The notes beneath the pieces were generated by a model. That model searched no databases. It worked only from the letters and a program-made list of their open reading frames with translations, and was not told the DNA's origin. From positions 1 to 64,000 of the forward strand of contig JAJXYD010000025.1 of NCBI GenBank assembly GCA_021780695.1: a stretch of DNA of 64,000 nucleotides. Direction: 5' to 3'. The position numbers and the translations under genes were made by a program. Positions 52,850 to 61,746 of the stretch are shown here, piece after piece (the stretch's first letter is position 1; every line of letters begins with the position of its first letter). This stretch comes from Deltaproteobacteria bacterium. GTDB taxonomy: Bacteria > Desulfobacterota > Syntrophobacteria > Syntrophobacterales > Syntrophobacteraceae.

Positions 52850-54133
52850 ATGTTTGCAAGACCACGACTTTCTCTTTGCATGATTGTAAAAAATGAAATC
52901 GATTGTCTCCCGACATGCCTCGATTCCGTAAAAGATATCGTCGATGAAATAGTTATAGTCGATACAGGCTCTACGGACGGGACTCTTGATTTGGTAAAAA
53001 AGTGCGCATCCCAAATGACTCAGGTTGCCTGGAAGGATGATTTTTCCCATGCGCGCAATATCGCTATCGATATGGCGACCGGGGACTGGATTCTTTCCAT
53101 GGATGCCGACAGTTACCTGGAGAAGACATCCCGATTTGCCCTGCTCGAGTCGATTAGAAACCCCGATGCCCTGGCTTGCCAGCTGGTGATGCGCAACCAC
53201 TACGAGGGGGGGGAATGCGAGACCTTCCTTTGCACTCCGCTTTTCAGGCGGTTGCCTGCCGTGAGGTACACGGGAAAAGTTCACGAGCAGGTCACCCCGG
53301 CGCTGCAGGAAATCATGACGAGCGATCCACGGTGGCGCTGCGAGACGCTACCTAACGTAATAATCGAACATTACGGGTATTTACATCAGCAAACGAAGCT
53401 AAAAAAAAGGTCTCGCAATATTCTTTTACTGGCAAAGGCCCTGGAGGACGATCCCTCCGATATCTACAGAAGGTTCAAACTGGCACAGGCTCTCGGCGCC
53501 GAGACCGACCTGGGCTACAAACACCTGGCAACCGCCCTGGAAGCCCTTCTAAAACTTCCCGCCAGCCAGATCCGGCAGCAGGCCTTCGCACATGAACTGC
53601 TGGGAAACGCAGCCCTAAGACTTGCCGGAAGAAATGAACCCCGAAAGGCCATTGAAATCTGCTCCCTTGCCGAATCCCTCTTTGTGAGGCACCCGGTAAC
53701 CTCCTTTGCAAAAGCCCTCTCCTACTATTGCATCAGAGACACCGCCAGCGCGGTTCTGTGCGCAAACATGGCCCTGGCGACGGCCTGGCCGCCCGGCAGC
53801 TTTGTTTGCAACCCCAAATGGCTAAGGGAGGACCTCTATTTTCTGATTGCAACCATACGACAGCAAAAGGGGGAAGATTGCCTGGCGGTCCACATTTTAC
53901 GGAAGGCTGTCCTGGAATTTCCCGACTCCGAGCGACTCGTTTACGCTCTCGTTAAAAGCGGGATCGAGGCAAGAATGCCCCTTGGGGTCCTGGATGAGGC
54001 CGCAAGATGGCTGCAATCCCATGACCCGGATGCCCGGTGGCGGCTTTTGTGCTCCAAAGCCGCCAATATGAGCGAAGATCCCCGGGCTGCGGCAAAATGG
54101 CGTTTTCTTAGCCGGGGGTCTTTGGGAAATTGA
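52850..54133 (+). CDS. GT2 glycosyltransferase with C-terminal helical-repeat region
   Basis: 427 aa from ATG 52850 with AGGA 6 nt upstream; the frame extends 5' to 52763 without a better site. The GT2 domain (about 1-230) has SLCMIVKNEIDCLPTCLDSV, VDTGSTDGTLDLV and DxD in LSMDADSYLE. About 240-427 is a TPR-like helical array (DPSDIYRRFKLAQALG, ELLGNAALRLAGR). The GT2+TPR layout is common in enzymes that glycosylate proteins or surface polymers. It is separated from the flagellin island by ~5 kb but could serve the same pathway. Confidence 0.82.
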   Translation: MFARPRLSLCMIVKNEIDCLPTCLDSVKDIVDEIVIVDTGSTDGTLDLVKKCASQMTQVAWKDDFSHARNIAIDMATGDWILSMDADSYLEKTSRFALLESIRNPDALACQLVMRNHYEGGECETFLCTPLFRRLPAVRYTGKVHEQVTPALQEIMTSDPRWRCETLPNVIIEHYGYLHQQTKLKKRSRNILLLAKALEDDPSDIYRRFKLAQALGAETDLGYKHLATALEALLKLPASQIRQQAFAHELLGNAALRLAGRNEPRKAIEICSLAESLFVRHPVTSFAKALSYYCIRDTASAVLCANMALATAWPPGSFVCNPKWLREDLYFLIATIRQQKGEDCLAVHILRKAVLEFPDSERLVYALVKSGIEARMPLGVLDEAARWLQSHDPDARWRLLCSKAANMSEDPRAAAKWRFLSRGSLGN

Positions 54134-54223
54134 GGCGAAGCTACCCCCCCGTTGCCCCTTATTGCGCAACCACTTTGAAAACTTTGCCCGCGCAAAGGAG
54201 GCGAGGAAAGAAAAGGTGCTTTT

Positions 54224-55363
54224 TTAAAAAAAGCGGCTTCCCTTTAGCCTCCTTTCGATAAATTTACGAAAATCATCCTCATCGGAGCCAAAATCGATCC
54301 CGATTTCGGCAACCGCGAAGGTATCCTTCAGATAGTGCGGCACGCGGGCAAAATCCTTGGCCGTGGTAAGGATAAGACCGGTCCGGTGTGCCGATGCGGA
54401 CTCCAAGATTTTTAGAAGCTCCTCGGAGGTGTAGCGGTGGTGGTCGGGAAAGTCGAAGGTGCGGCAAAGCGTTATGCCGGCGCCTCGAAGGTCGCCAAAG
54501 AAAGATTGCGGGGAAGCGATTCCGGCAAAGGCCACGGCCCTCTTTTCCCGGAGGTCGCAAGGTCCGAGAAGCGGCCCTTCTCTTTTAAGCCTGATCCCTT
54601 TAAGCCTGTGGTTGCAGGCGAAGGCGGCAGTGCCGGGGAAAAGATTTTGGAGGCTTACTTTTAAGCGCTCCGTTTCGGCTTTTGCCCCCGCATGGGTTAT
54701 CACAAAACACTGTGCCCTTTTGAGGCTTGGAGCGGGTTCTCGAAGCGGCCCGGCAGGAAGGAGCAAGCCGTTTCCAAACGGGTTGCGGCAGTCGAGCAAA
54801 ACGATATCGAGGTCACGGGCCAGGCAGAGGTGCTGGAAACCGTCGTCGAGGACCAAAACGTCCACGCCTCCGCACGCAATGGCAGCCGCTCCGGAAGCGG
54901 CCCGGTTTCTGCCGACCCAAACGGGGGTTTGGGGCAGATAGTGGGACATCATCACGGGTTCGTCGCCAAAGAGTTCCCACAGACTCTCACCGGAGCAAAC
55001 AGGAATGCGGCCGGGGCTTTTGGCCCTGCGGCCATATCCCCTTGTCAGTACCGCCGGATGAAAGCCGCTTGCGGTCAAAAACTCGCACATCCAGATCGTA
55101 AGAGGTGTTTTGCCGGTCCCTCCAACCGTCAGGTTTCCAATGCTGATTACCGGAACAGGCAATGTAGCGCGCCTTTTCAAAAGGCTTTGCTGATCCCTGC
55201 GAAGCCCCTTTTCATAAAACAGGGAGGCGACCCGAAGGATTGCCGGCGCCTCGGTCCCACTTTCGCCAACCGAGGATGCACATGTGCCGCAATACCATAC
55301 CTGCCGAATTTTCCGGCTCGTTTCCTTGTAAAGTTTGGCTCCAAGCCTTGAAATAGTATCCAT
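54224..55363 (-). CDS. lpxK: Tetraacyldisaccharide 4'-kinase
   Basis: 379 aa. N-terminal membrane-associated segment, then the P-loop in ISIGNLTVGGTGKTP, LTRGYGRR, GDEPVMMS, VLDDGFQHLCLARDLDIVL and GPLREP, all family hallmarks. It phosphorylates the lipid A precursor at the 4' position on the inner membrane face. Its presence shows a lipid A-containing outer membrane. It is a single gene here, divergent from the TIGR02757 gene. Confidence 0.94.
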   Translation of the reverse strand: MDTISRLGAKLYKETSRKIRQVWYCGTCASSVGESGTEAPAILRVASLFYEKGLRRDQQSLLKRRATLPVPVISIGNLTVGGTGKTPLTIWMCEFLTASGFHPAVLTRGYGRRAKSPGRIPVCSGESLWELFGDEPVMMSHYLPQTPVWVGRNRAASGAAAIACGGVDVLVLDDGFQHLCLARDLDIVLLDCRNPFGNGLLLPAGPLREPAPSLKRAQCFVITHAGAKAETERLKVSLQNLFPGTAAFACNHRLKGIRLKREGPLLGPCDLREKRAVAFAGIASPQSFFGDLRGAGITLCRTFDFPDHHRYTSEELLKILESASAHRTGLILTTAKDFARVPHYLKDTFAVAEIGIDFGSDEDDFRKFIERRLKGSRFF

Positions 55364-55575
55364 CTGCGCACTCTATCCCATATCTCGTTTTTTGCCTTCC
55401 CGCTCCACTTTCTTTAACCGCGAACAGTTACGGACAGTATGCGCTCAATTTCCAGCCTCCCGCCCTCCGAGGTTTGAAATTTTCAAAACGGGTGTTTACT
55501 GTTCTCTCTCTATCCGCCTTGCCCTTATTGTGCTATTATTTTTTTAATAATTCTATTCCCGGAGGCTTGCAAGGT

Positions 55576-56448
55576 TTGAAATCCTCAAACCGCGAATCAA
55601 TCAAGGGTTTAACCTTCGATGCGGCTCATTGCCCCATCGACGGGTCAACCCTCGCCCCCGCCCTTGAAAGACTCTACCACCATTACAACAGCTTCGAACA
55701 TATACACCCCGACCCCCTGGAATGCGTCTATCTCTACGACAGCAAAACCGACAGGGAGATAATCGGCCTTATCGCCTCGGCCCTCGCATACGGCCGGGTG
55801 CGCCAGATTCTTGGCAGCGTGGGTTCGGTTCTGGATATCATGGGGCCAAGCCCTTCGACTTTTCTTCAAAAACACAGCCCCGCCGATCTAAGGGAAGCCT
55901 TCGTGTCCTTCAAACACCGCTTCACTACCGGAGAGATGCTCTCAAGCCTTCTTTGCGGCCTTTCAAAACTGCTTGATACATACGGATCCCTGGAAAGATG
56001 CTTTCTATCCGGGTTTAGCCCAAAGGATCGAAACGTGCTTCCCGGCCTGGGGGCATTTGTAAGAAAAGTCGAATTTGCCTGTGGGAAAGGCCTTCCCGCC
56101 TTTTTACCCTCTCCCGAGGGGGGCAGCGGTTGCAAAAGGCTAAACCTTTTCCTCCGGTGGATGGTTAGAAGCGACAACGTAGACCCCGGAACCTGGCAAA
56201 GCGTGCCGGCCTCTCACCTGATAGTGCCTCTTGATACCCACATGCACAGGATTGCGGCCACCCTTGGCCTTACATGCCGAAAGCAGCCCGACATTCGTTG
56301 CGCCATGGAGATTACCGACGCCTTCGCCGCCATTCGACCCGATGATCCGGTACGCTACGATTTTGCCCTCACCAGGTTTGGAATTAAACCCGAGACGCTG
56401 CAAATGCGGCGTTTCTTTTCGCTTCTAAAAAATGGGGTGGAGAAATGA
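55576..56448 (+). CDS. TIGR02757 (DUF2400) family protein
   Basis: About 290 aa. Core motifs: PLECVYLYDSKTDREIIGLIASALAYGRV, NLFLRWMVRSDNVDPGTW, LIVPLDTHMHRIAATLGL and PVRYDFALTRFGI. The family is distantly like HhH-type DNA glycosylases, but its role is unproven. No ATG is available. I choose TTG 55576 because GGAGG lies 10 nt upstream; a TTG at 55474 would add a hydrophobic, non-family N-terminus. It overlaps the glutaredoxin start by 4 bp. Confidence 0.85.
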   Translation: MKSSNRESIKGLTFDAAHCPIDGSTLAPALERLYHHYNSFEHIHPDPLECVYLYDSKTDREIIGLIASALAYGRVRQILGSVGSVLDIMGPSPSTFLQKHSPADLREAFVSFKHRFTTGEMLSSLLCGLSKLLDTYGSLERCFLSGFSPKDRNVLPGLGAFVRKVEFACGKGLPAFLPSPEGGSGCKRLNLFLRWMVRSDNVDPGTWQSVPASHLIVPLDTHMHRIAATLGLTCRKQPDIRCAMEITDAFAAIRPDDPVRYDFALTRFGIKPETLQMRRFFSLLKNGVEK

Positions 56449-56699
56449 AAAACAACGTTAAGCTCTACGCTCTATCGACTTGCATCCATTGCAGAGACAC
56501 CAAGGACTTCCTAAATAAATGCGGTATCGACTACGATTGCGTGGACGTCGATAAGCTCGAAGGCGAGCAGAGGCGCCAATTGATCGCCGAGATCAAGGAA
56601 AACAATCCTTCGTGCGCCTTCCCGATGCTCATGATAGGCCCGAAAGTAATCATCGGCTTTAGAAAAGAAGAGATAAAGGAGGCGTTGAACCTGGAATGA
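56445..56699 (+). CDS. Glutaredoxin-like protein (CIHC)
   Basis: 84 aa. Active site YALSTCIHCRDTKDF, cis-Pro region CAFPMLMIGPKVIIGF. It overlaps both the TIGR02757 stop and the next gene's start (ATGA), so it is tightly coupled to the FTR-type reductase that follows. The pair suggests a ferredoxin-driven dithiol system rather than glutathione. Cytoplasmic. Confidence 0.9.
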   Translation: MKNNVKLYALSTCIHCRDTKDFLNKCGIDYDCVDVDKLEGEQRRQLIAEIKENNPSCAFPMLMIGPKVIIGFRKEEIKEALNLE

Positions 56700-57028
56700 A
56701 CGTCGAACAACTCTACGAGCAACTAAAAAAAACCCAGGAGCCCAAGGGCTATTATTTCAACAGCGACAAGCCAAGGGTATTGGACCTGTTGCGCGCCCTT
56801 CAGGACAACATGCAACGCTACGGCTACATGTGCTGTCCATGCAGACTTTCAGCCAACGACCGGGACCGGGACCGCGACATTACCTGCCCGTGCGTCTACC
56901 GCGAGCCCGATGTGGCGGAGTATGGAAGCTGTTACTGCGGGCTCTATGTGTCGAAGGAATACAACGAAGCAAAGACGCCCTCGGTATACGTACCGGAAAG
57001 ACGGCCGCCCGAAAAGACATTTGGATAA
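56696..57028 (+). CDS. Ferredoxin:thioredoxin reductase catalytic beta-chain-like protein
   Basis: 110 aa. Cysteines in YMCCPCRL, DITCPCVYREPDVAEYGSCYCGLYV match the CPC...CPC...CxC pattern of FTR catalytic subunits, which hold a 4Fe-4S cluster next to a redox disulfide. It transfers electrons from ferredoxin to a thioredoxin- or glutaredoxin-like acceptor. The overlapping upstream glutaredoxin gene gives the likely partner. No FTR variable subunit is seen, as in other anaerobes. Confidence 0.92.
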   Translation: MNVEQLYEQLKKTQEPKGYYFNSDKPRVLDLLRALQDNMQRYGYMCCPCRLSANDRDRDRDITCPCVYREPDVAEYGSCYCGLYVSKEYNEAKTPSVYVPERRPPEKTFG

Positions 57029-57150
57029 CTCTGATATCCTCATCGTGGGACGAAAGCCGGAGCATGTTTTTGGGGCTGTTTTAATGGAGTTTACGTAAAA
57101 ACCGGGCAGACAAGAAGAGTTCTACGAGTTTAAAGGTTTCTATTCAGCGC

Positions 57151-57774
57151 ATGGGCCAGGAAAAGTTTAAGACAAAAAGAGTTTCCGTTGAGGATTTTAA
57201 CCGCAAGCGGATTGTAGCCGCCGCAAGAAGGATTTTCTTTGCCGGCGGCTTTCGAAGCGTCACAATGGATCAGCTGGCCCGCGAGCTGGGGATGAGTAAA
57301 AAGACGGTCTACGAACATTTTCCCGGCAAAACCTCCCTTGTCCTGGAAGCTATTCTCAATAAGCTCCAGGACGTCGATAGGGAGCTGGGTCAAATAGCCA
57401 GCGGCGGTTCAACCGACTTTGCCGAGCAACTCCAGTTGATGTTTGGCTGCGTGCAAAGACATGCCGACGAGATCCAACCGCCCTTTCTTCGCGATATCAG
57501 GCTGCACCCGGAACTTTTCAGCGATTTTGAGCTAAAGCGAGGCGAGCTGGCCCGGCGCCACTTCGAAAGGATCATCCGCGAGGGCCGCAAGGCCGCCATC
57601 ATACGCGAAGATATCCCCGACGGCGTAATAACCGAAATGATGCTTACAGCCCTTGAAAAGATCATGAACCCCTCAAAGCTGGCAGAACTCGACCTAACGC
57701 CCCGGGCCGGGATTTCGGCCATTCTCGCCGTCATCATGCGAGGCATTAGAACCGATAGCCAAAAGGTAGAATGA
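57151..57774 (+). CDS. TetR/AcrR family transcriptional regulator
   Basis: 207 aa. N-terminal HTH about 20-65 (KRIVAAARRIFFAGGFRSVTMDQLARELGMSKKTVYEHFPGK region), with an unassigned ligand-binding C-terminal half. It follows the redox cluster by 122 bp. No efflux or target operon is adjacent. A 64-codon frame overlapping its stop (57771-57965) has one hydrophobic stretch and may or may not be expressed. Confidence 0.92.
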   Translation: MGQEKFKTKRVSVEDFNRKRIVAAARRIFFAGGFRSVTMDQLARELGMSKKTVYEHFPGKTSLVLEAILNKLQDVDRELGQIASGGSTDFAEQLQLMFGCVQRHADEIQPPFLRDIRLHPELFSDFELKRGELARRHFERIIREGRKAAIIREDIPDGVITEMMLTALEKIMNPSKLAELDLTPRAGISAILAVIMRGIRTDSQKVE

Positions 57775-58040
57775 AAAAGTCTCCCGATCGTTGCACCTTC
57801 CAAACAATTTGCCAGGCCCTCCCTCCCCTTTTCGAACTCCCCGACCGAACCCGGCGCAACCCGCTCGATAGATATCCCATGAAGCGGATTATAGAAGCCA
57901 TATGGCTATTGATGGCTTTTACAGAAATTGTGGCCGGGTTCTCTTTACAAACTCTAACTCCATAATCATATTAATAATCAGGTTTTTCTTACGGCTATTC
58001 GCCGCTTGATCGCCACTTTCTTCTAAAAGGATCGGCCCAC

Positions 58041-58559
58041 ATGAGTAAGAAATTGCTCGAGTTAGCCGTTGAGATCGTTCAAGCTCAGGCTTCGATGAAT
58101 AAAATGAGTGCCGAAGAAATAGAAATGGCACTGGTAAGGGCCTACAATGCCCTCCAGAAGATGAGTGAAGCCGAAGAGCACGGCCAAGTGATATTATCGA
58201 CAAGAATTGAGGACTCTGTCGCACCAGTCTCACCGACAGACCCTCTATCTTCTATCCAGGAAGACAAGGTTACCTGCATGGAGTGCAAGGCCGAACTGCG
58301 TCAACTTACGGCCAATCACCTTCGCATCCATCATTTGACCCCCAGGGAGTACAAGAAAAAATGGGGGTTTCCCCTTAAACAGCCCCTCTCGGCAAAGATA
58401 CTGACCGATCTGCGCAGCCGCTCGGCCAAAAAACGGGGCCTGCCGGAAAACCTAAGGATTTATCTCGATCACAAAAGAGAGGGCAAAACAGGTTCTGAGC
58501 GCAAATCGGTCTCTTCCAGAACGGTGCGCAGAAAAAAATCCGTTGTTACCAGCTTTTGA
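58041..58559 (+). CDS. MucR/Ros family zinc-finger regulator
   Basis: 172 aa. N-terminal LLELAVEIVQAQASMNKMSAEEIEMALVRAYN-type oligomerisation region, central zinc finger CMECKAELRQLTANHLRIHH (C2H2-like), then LTPREYKKKWGFPLKQPL, highly typical of MucR, and a basic Ser/Lys-rich tail. In alphaproteobacteria such proteins control exopolysaccharide and motility; in Desulfobacterota the targets are undefined. Given the nearby flagellin and glycan genes, a surface role is an attractive but unproven guess. Confidence 0.92.
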   Translation: MSKKLLELAVEIVQAQASMNKMSAEEIEMALVRAYNALQKMSEAEEHGQVILSTRIEDSVAPVSPTDPLSSIQEDKVTCMECKAELRQLTANHLRIHHLTPREYKKKWGFPLKQPLSAKILTDLRSRSAKKRGLPENLRIYLDHKREGKTGSERKSVSSRTVRRKKSVVTSF

Positions 58560-58873
58560 GAATGGGTCTTAGAGTTTTACTCGCAATGAATTACACCGTT
58601 TTCCCCATTGAAGATCTCTTCGGCAGATATACTTTCTGCCCATTCGTTTCGCCATCCGGGCCAATAGTGACCGGCCACCGGAGTCTTGGGCTAAAATCTC
58701 GGGAAGCCGGCCATGGGGAAAGAGGAAATTTCGCGCGAGGTTAGCCGCGCGAAAGGAACGGCCCTCCTGCGCGCACTCCTGCCGGGACCGGGGTTTGCCC
58801 GGGTACGGGCAGACTCGGGATCAAGCCGCCCGGCCATTATCGGCAAGATCTTTTGATACAAGGAGACGTAATT
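58560..58873. other. Intergenic region with hairpin before the ACP gene
   Basis: No gene recognised. A perfect 9-bp stem TTTCGCGCG/CGCGCGAAA with an 8-nt loop occupies 58729-58754. The ribosome site AGGAGA of the ACP gene is at 58860-58865. Confidence 0.45.
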
Positions 58874-59113
58874 ATGTTTGAAGCGCTCGAAACCATCAGA
58901 GAAGTGATCCCCGAACTTTTTCCGGGGGCAACGGACTTCCCGGTCCAACCCGAGACCCTGCTAAGCGACATTCCCGAGTGGGATTCGATGACATCGGTAA
59001 ATTTTAAGGTTTTCCTCGAAGAGACCTTCGGGGTGACCATCCCCGACGACCTGTTGGAAGGAGGTTCAACCATCGGAGAGGTGATCACTTTTATTGGAAG
59101 GGCCGACTCATGA
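58874..59113 (+). CDS. Acyl carrier protein-like protein
   Basis: 79 aa from ATG 58874 with AGGAGA upstream. Four-helix ACP pattern with EWDSMTSVNFKVFLEE; the Ser of DSM is the phosphopantetheine site. The surroundings are acidic, as usual. Its stop overlaps the PHA synthase-like start (ATGA), implying a shared pathway. It is more like specialised ACPs of secondary or lipid pathways than housekeeping AcpP, which has DSLDTV. Confidence 0.88.
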   Translation: MFEALETIREVIPELFPGATDFPVQPETLLSDIPEWDSMTSVNFKVFLEETFGVTIPDDLLEGGSTIGEVITFIGRADS

Positions 59114-60777
59114 ACCCTTCAAGCATGCCGGCCGATCCTTTGGGGATCGCAAAATCGCTTTTCAGGCTCAATCAGGCATGGATGTTTGACAGCGGGAACC
59201 TACCGGCCATGACCTCGGCAATGTATGCGACCATCGAGGCCGCGGCCGCCGAACAGATTCGATTCGTAACGGAAAACAAGGCCGGCAAAGCCCAAGCCGA
59301 GGCTCCCGAGGCCGCGCTTCTGGAAGCGGTAAAAATCTGTTCAAAGCTGGTCAACAAATTCTACAACGCGTATGCAACCTGGCTAAGGGATTACATCAAC
59401 TGCGCCCCGGAGCTTTGCCAAAAGGACAAGCGCCGATCGCTATTCTGGATCAACCAGATGATCAGCGCCTTTTCTCCGGCCAATTTTTTCTGGACAAACC
59501 CCGCGGCGGTCCAGAAGTTTTTGCAAACCAGGGGAGAAAGCCTGGTGAGCGGCTGCGAAAACTTGCGCCAGGACATCCAGCGGGGCGATAACCTCATACA
59601 GATAGCCGATACGGCCGCTTTTAAAGTCGGCCACAATATTGCGCTCACCCCGGGGGCGGTAATCTTTAGAAACAGGCTGATGGAACTGATCCAATACAGC
59701 CCGAGAACCGAGAGGACCTATGAAATCCCCGTAGTCTTTGTCCAGCCGTGGATAAATAAATATTATATACTGGATATAACGGAAGAAAAGAGCCTGGTGG
59801 CCTACCTTCTAAACCATGGCTTTACGGTCTTTGCGGTAAGCTGGAAAAATCCCTCGGCGGACATGAAACTGGTAAATTTCGAAGACTACATGCTGCGGGG
59901 AGCTCTAAAAGCCATCGAAGTGGCAAGCGAGATCTGCGGCTGCGAGCAGGTCCATGCCGCGGGATACTGCATTGGAGGCACTGTTTTGTGCGCTCTTCTG
60001 GCCTACCTCAACAAAGGTCCAAGGGAAGCCGGCGTGGCGATCCGGGACCTGACTCTATTCGCCACCCTGGTTGATTTTTCCTCCCCGGGCGAACTCGAGG
60101 TCTTTGTTACCGAAGAGTTCGTAAAGATCATCGAGGATGCGGTTTACAAGGAAGGCTATCTCGACAAGAAATTCATGGCGGCAACCTTTCGGGCGCTACG
60201 CTCCAATAATCTCATCTGGCGCTACTTCATCCACAACTACCTGATGGGCGAAGCGCCTCCAAAATCGGATTTTCTATTCTGGAACAGCGATTCGACCCGA
60301 TTGCCCGCAGCAATGTGCTCCTATTATCTTCGAGAATTCTACCTCAACAACAACCTGGTAAAAGAGGACAGACTCCAGCTTGGAAACCGTCCCATAAGCT
60401 TGAGGCGCATAAAGGAGCCACTCTATCTTGTGGGCACCCAACAGGACCACATTTGCCCATGGAAGGAGACCTTCAAGATATTCGACCATGTGGGCGGCCC
60501 TAAAAGGTTTGCTCTCTCCGACGAAGGCCATATCACCGGGATCGTAAACCCTCCCTCGGCAAGATCGAGGAGAAGACATTGGGTAAGCGATATAAACGGG
60601 CTTAGAGCCCCGGAACAATGGTTATCCGAGCAGAGGGAAAAACAAGGGTCCTGGTGGCCCGACTGGGTTTACTGGCTTAGCGAAAAATCGGGCCAAACGG
60701 TTGAGCCTCCCGGTATGGGAAACGACAAATACCCCGTGCTTCAAAAGGCCCCGGGAAGCTATGTCCTGGAACAGTAG
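59110..60777 (+). CDS. Polyhydroxyalkanoate synthase-like (PhaC, class I type) protein
   Basis: 555 aa. The alpha/beta hydrolase core has the lipase-like box GYCIGGT with Cys nucleophile, FVQPWINKYYILDI, FAVSWKNPSADM, and C-terminal YLVGTQQDHICPWKET and LSDEGHITGIVNPPSA with the Asp and His. PhaC polymerises hydroxyacyl-CoA into polyester. The overlap with an ACP gene is unusual: an ACP-bound hydroxyacyl donor or acyl transfer is possible. The SDR gene downstream may supply 3-hydroxyacyl substrate. No phasin or PhaR is seen. Confidence 0.88.
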   Translation: MNPSSMPADPLGIAKSLFRLNQAWMFDSGNLPAMTSAMYATIEAAAAEQIRFVTENKAGKAQAEAPEAALLEAVKICSKLVNKFYNAYATWLRDYINCAPELCQKDKRRSLFWINQMISAFSPANFFWTNPAAVQKFLQTRGESLVSGCENLRQDIQRGDNLIQIADTAAFKVGHNIALTPGAVIFRNRLMELIQYSPRTERTYEIPVVFVQPWINKYYILDITEEKSLVAYLLNHGFTVFAVSWKNPSADMKLVNFEDYMLRGALKAIEVASEICGCEQVHAAGYCIGGTVLCALLAYLNKGPREAGVAIRDLTLFATLVDFSSPGELEVFVTEEFVKIIEDAVYKEGYLDKKFMAATFRALRSNNLIWRYFIHNYLMGEAPPKSDFLFWNSDSTRLPAAMCSYYLREFYLNNNLVKEDRLQLGNRPISLRRIKEPLYLVGTQQDHICPWKETFKIFDHVGGPKRFALSDEGHITGIVNPPSARSRRRHWVSDINGLRAPEQWLSEQREKQGSWWPDWVYWLSEKSGQTVEPPGMGNDKYPVLQKAPGSYVLEQ

Positions 60778-60828
60778 CATCCACTATTTATAATTGTTTT
60801 GAAACCATAGGGGAGGCACATAAAGGGG

Positions 60829-61623
60829 ATGTTGGAAATCCAAAACGCGGCAGCGGTAATAACGGGAGGGGGCGGAGGCATAGGCCTGGCTCTGGCGCAA
60901 TACTGGGTTAAAAATGGCGGCAGGGTCCTTCTTGCCGATATAGGCCAACAGTTTCTAACCGAGGCTCAAAAGCGGCTTGAGCAATGGAGTCCCATGGTTC
61001 GCACCATGGTGTGCGATGTAACCGATGAAAACGATTGTTCGAAAATGGCCGACTTTGCTATCCGGGAGTTTGGGGCCATCAACCTGGTCGCGCCTTTCGC
61101 GGGAATAATAAAAGACGGTCTTATGGTATCCCCCGACGGGGTCACGGGAAAAGTCACAAAAAAAATGAGCCTGGATCAATTCCGCTCCGTGCTCGCTATA
61201 AACCTCACCGGGGTTTTCCTCACCGTGCGCGAATGCACCGAACGGATGATAAACAACAACTGCAAGGGTTTGATCTGCCTGGTATCTTCCACGGGCTCTC
61301 TGGGCACGGCAGGCCAGCTCAATTATTCTTCCTCCAAGGCCGCAATATCGGTATTTCCCAAAGTGCTTACAGCTGAATTTTTCCGCCGGGGCCTGGCCGA
61401 TAAAATCCGCTGCGTGGCTATTGCGCCCGGATATGTGGAAACGGCGATGGTAAAAAAAATCCCCCCTGCCGCGCTCCAAAAGATTATCGAACAAGTCCCC
61501 ATCGGCAGGCTGGTCCAGCCCGGGGAAGTCGCCTGCCTGGTCGGCGAACTCTATCGCAACGAATCTCTTGCCGGAGAGGTCTACTTCATACACGGAGGCC
61601 TGCGGCTGGGTTCAAAGGGGTAG
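60829..61623 (+). CDS. Short-chain dehydrogenase/reductase (FabG/PhaB-like)
   Basis: 264 aa. Nucleotide-binding AVITGGGGGIGLALAQYW, catalytic Ser in LVSSTGSLG, YSSSKAA (Tyr-x3-Lys), and PGYVETAM after the active site. It is probably a 3-oxoacyl (ACP or CoA) reductase given the ACP and PhaC-like genes 51 bp upstream. Ribosome site AAGGGG is close to the ATG. Confidence 0.88.
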   Translation: MLEIQNAAAVITGGGGGIGLALAQYWVKNGGRVLLADIGQQFLTEAQKRLEQWSPMVRTMVCDVTDENDCSKMADFAIREFGAINLVAPFAGIIKDGLMVSPDGVTGKVTKKMSLDQFRSVLAINLTGVFLTVRECTERMINNNCKGLICLVSSTGSLGTAGQLNYSSSKAAISVFPKVLTAEFFRRGLADKIRCVAIAPGYVETAMVKKIPPAALQKIIEQVPIGRLVQPGEVACLVGELYRNESLAGEVYFIHGGLRLGSKG

Positions 61624-61746
61624 CTTTTAAAAAAGAGCAAACCGCCCCGCGGCGGCAAAGATCTTTTATAGCCGCTAAGGGCTCTTTCGCGCTCAGGGGA
61701 TGTGCGGCCTCTCTCCGGTTCCGCACTCCTGCAGCAAGAACGCGCT

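Noticed and set aside
57771-57965. 64-codon frame overlapping the TetR stop
   Set aside because: The ATGA overlap is suggestive, but the sequence has no family features, is short and Pro/Arg-rich; left as uncertain.
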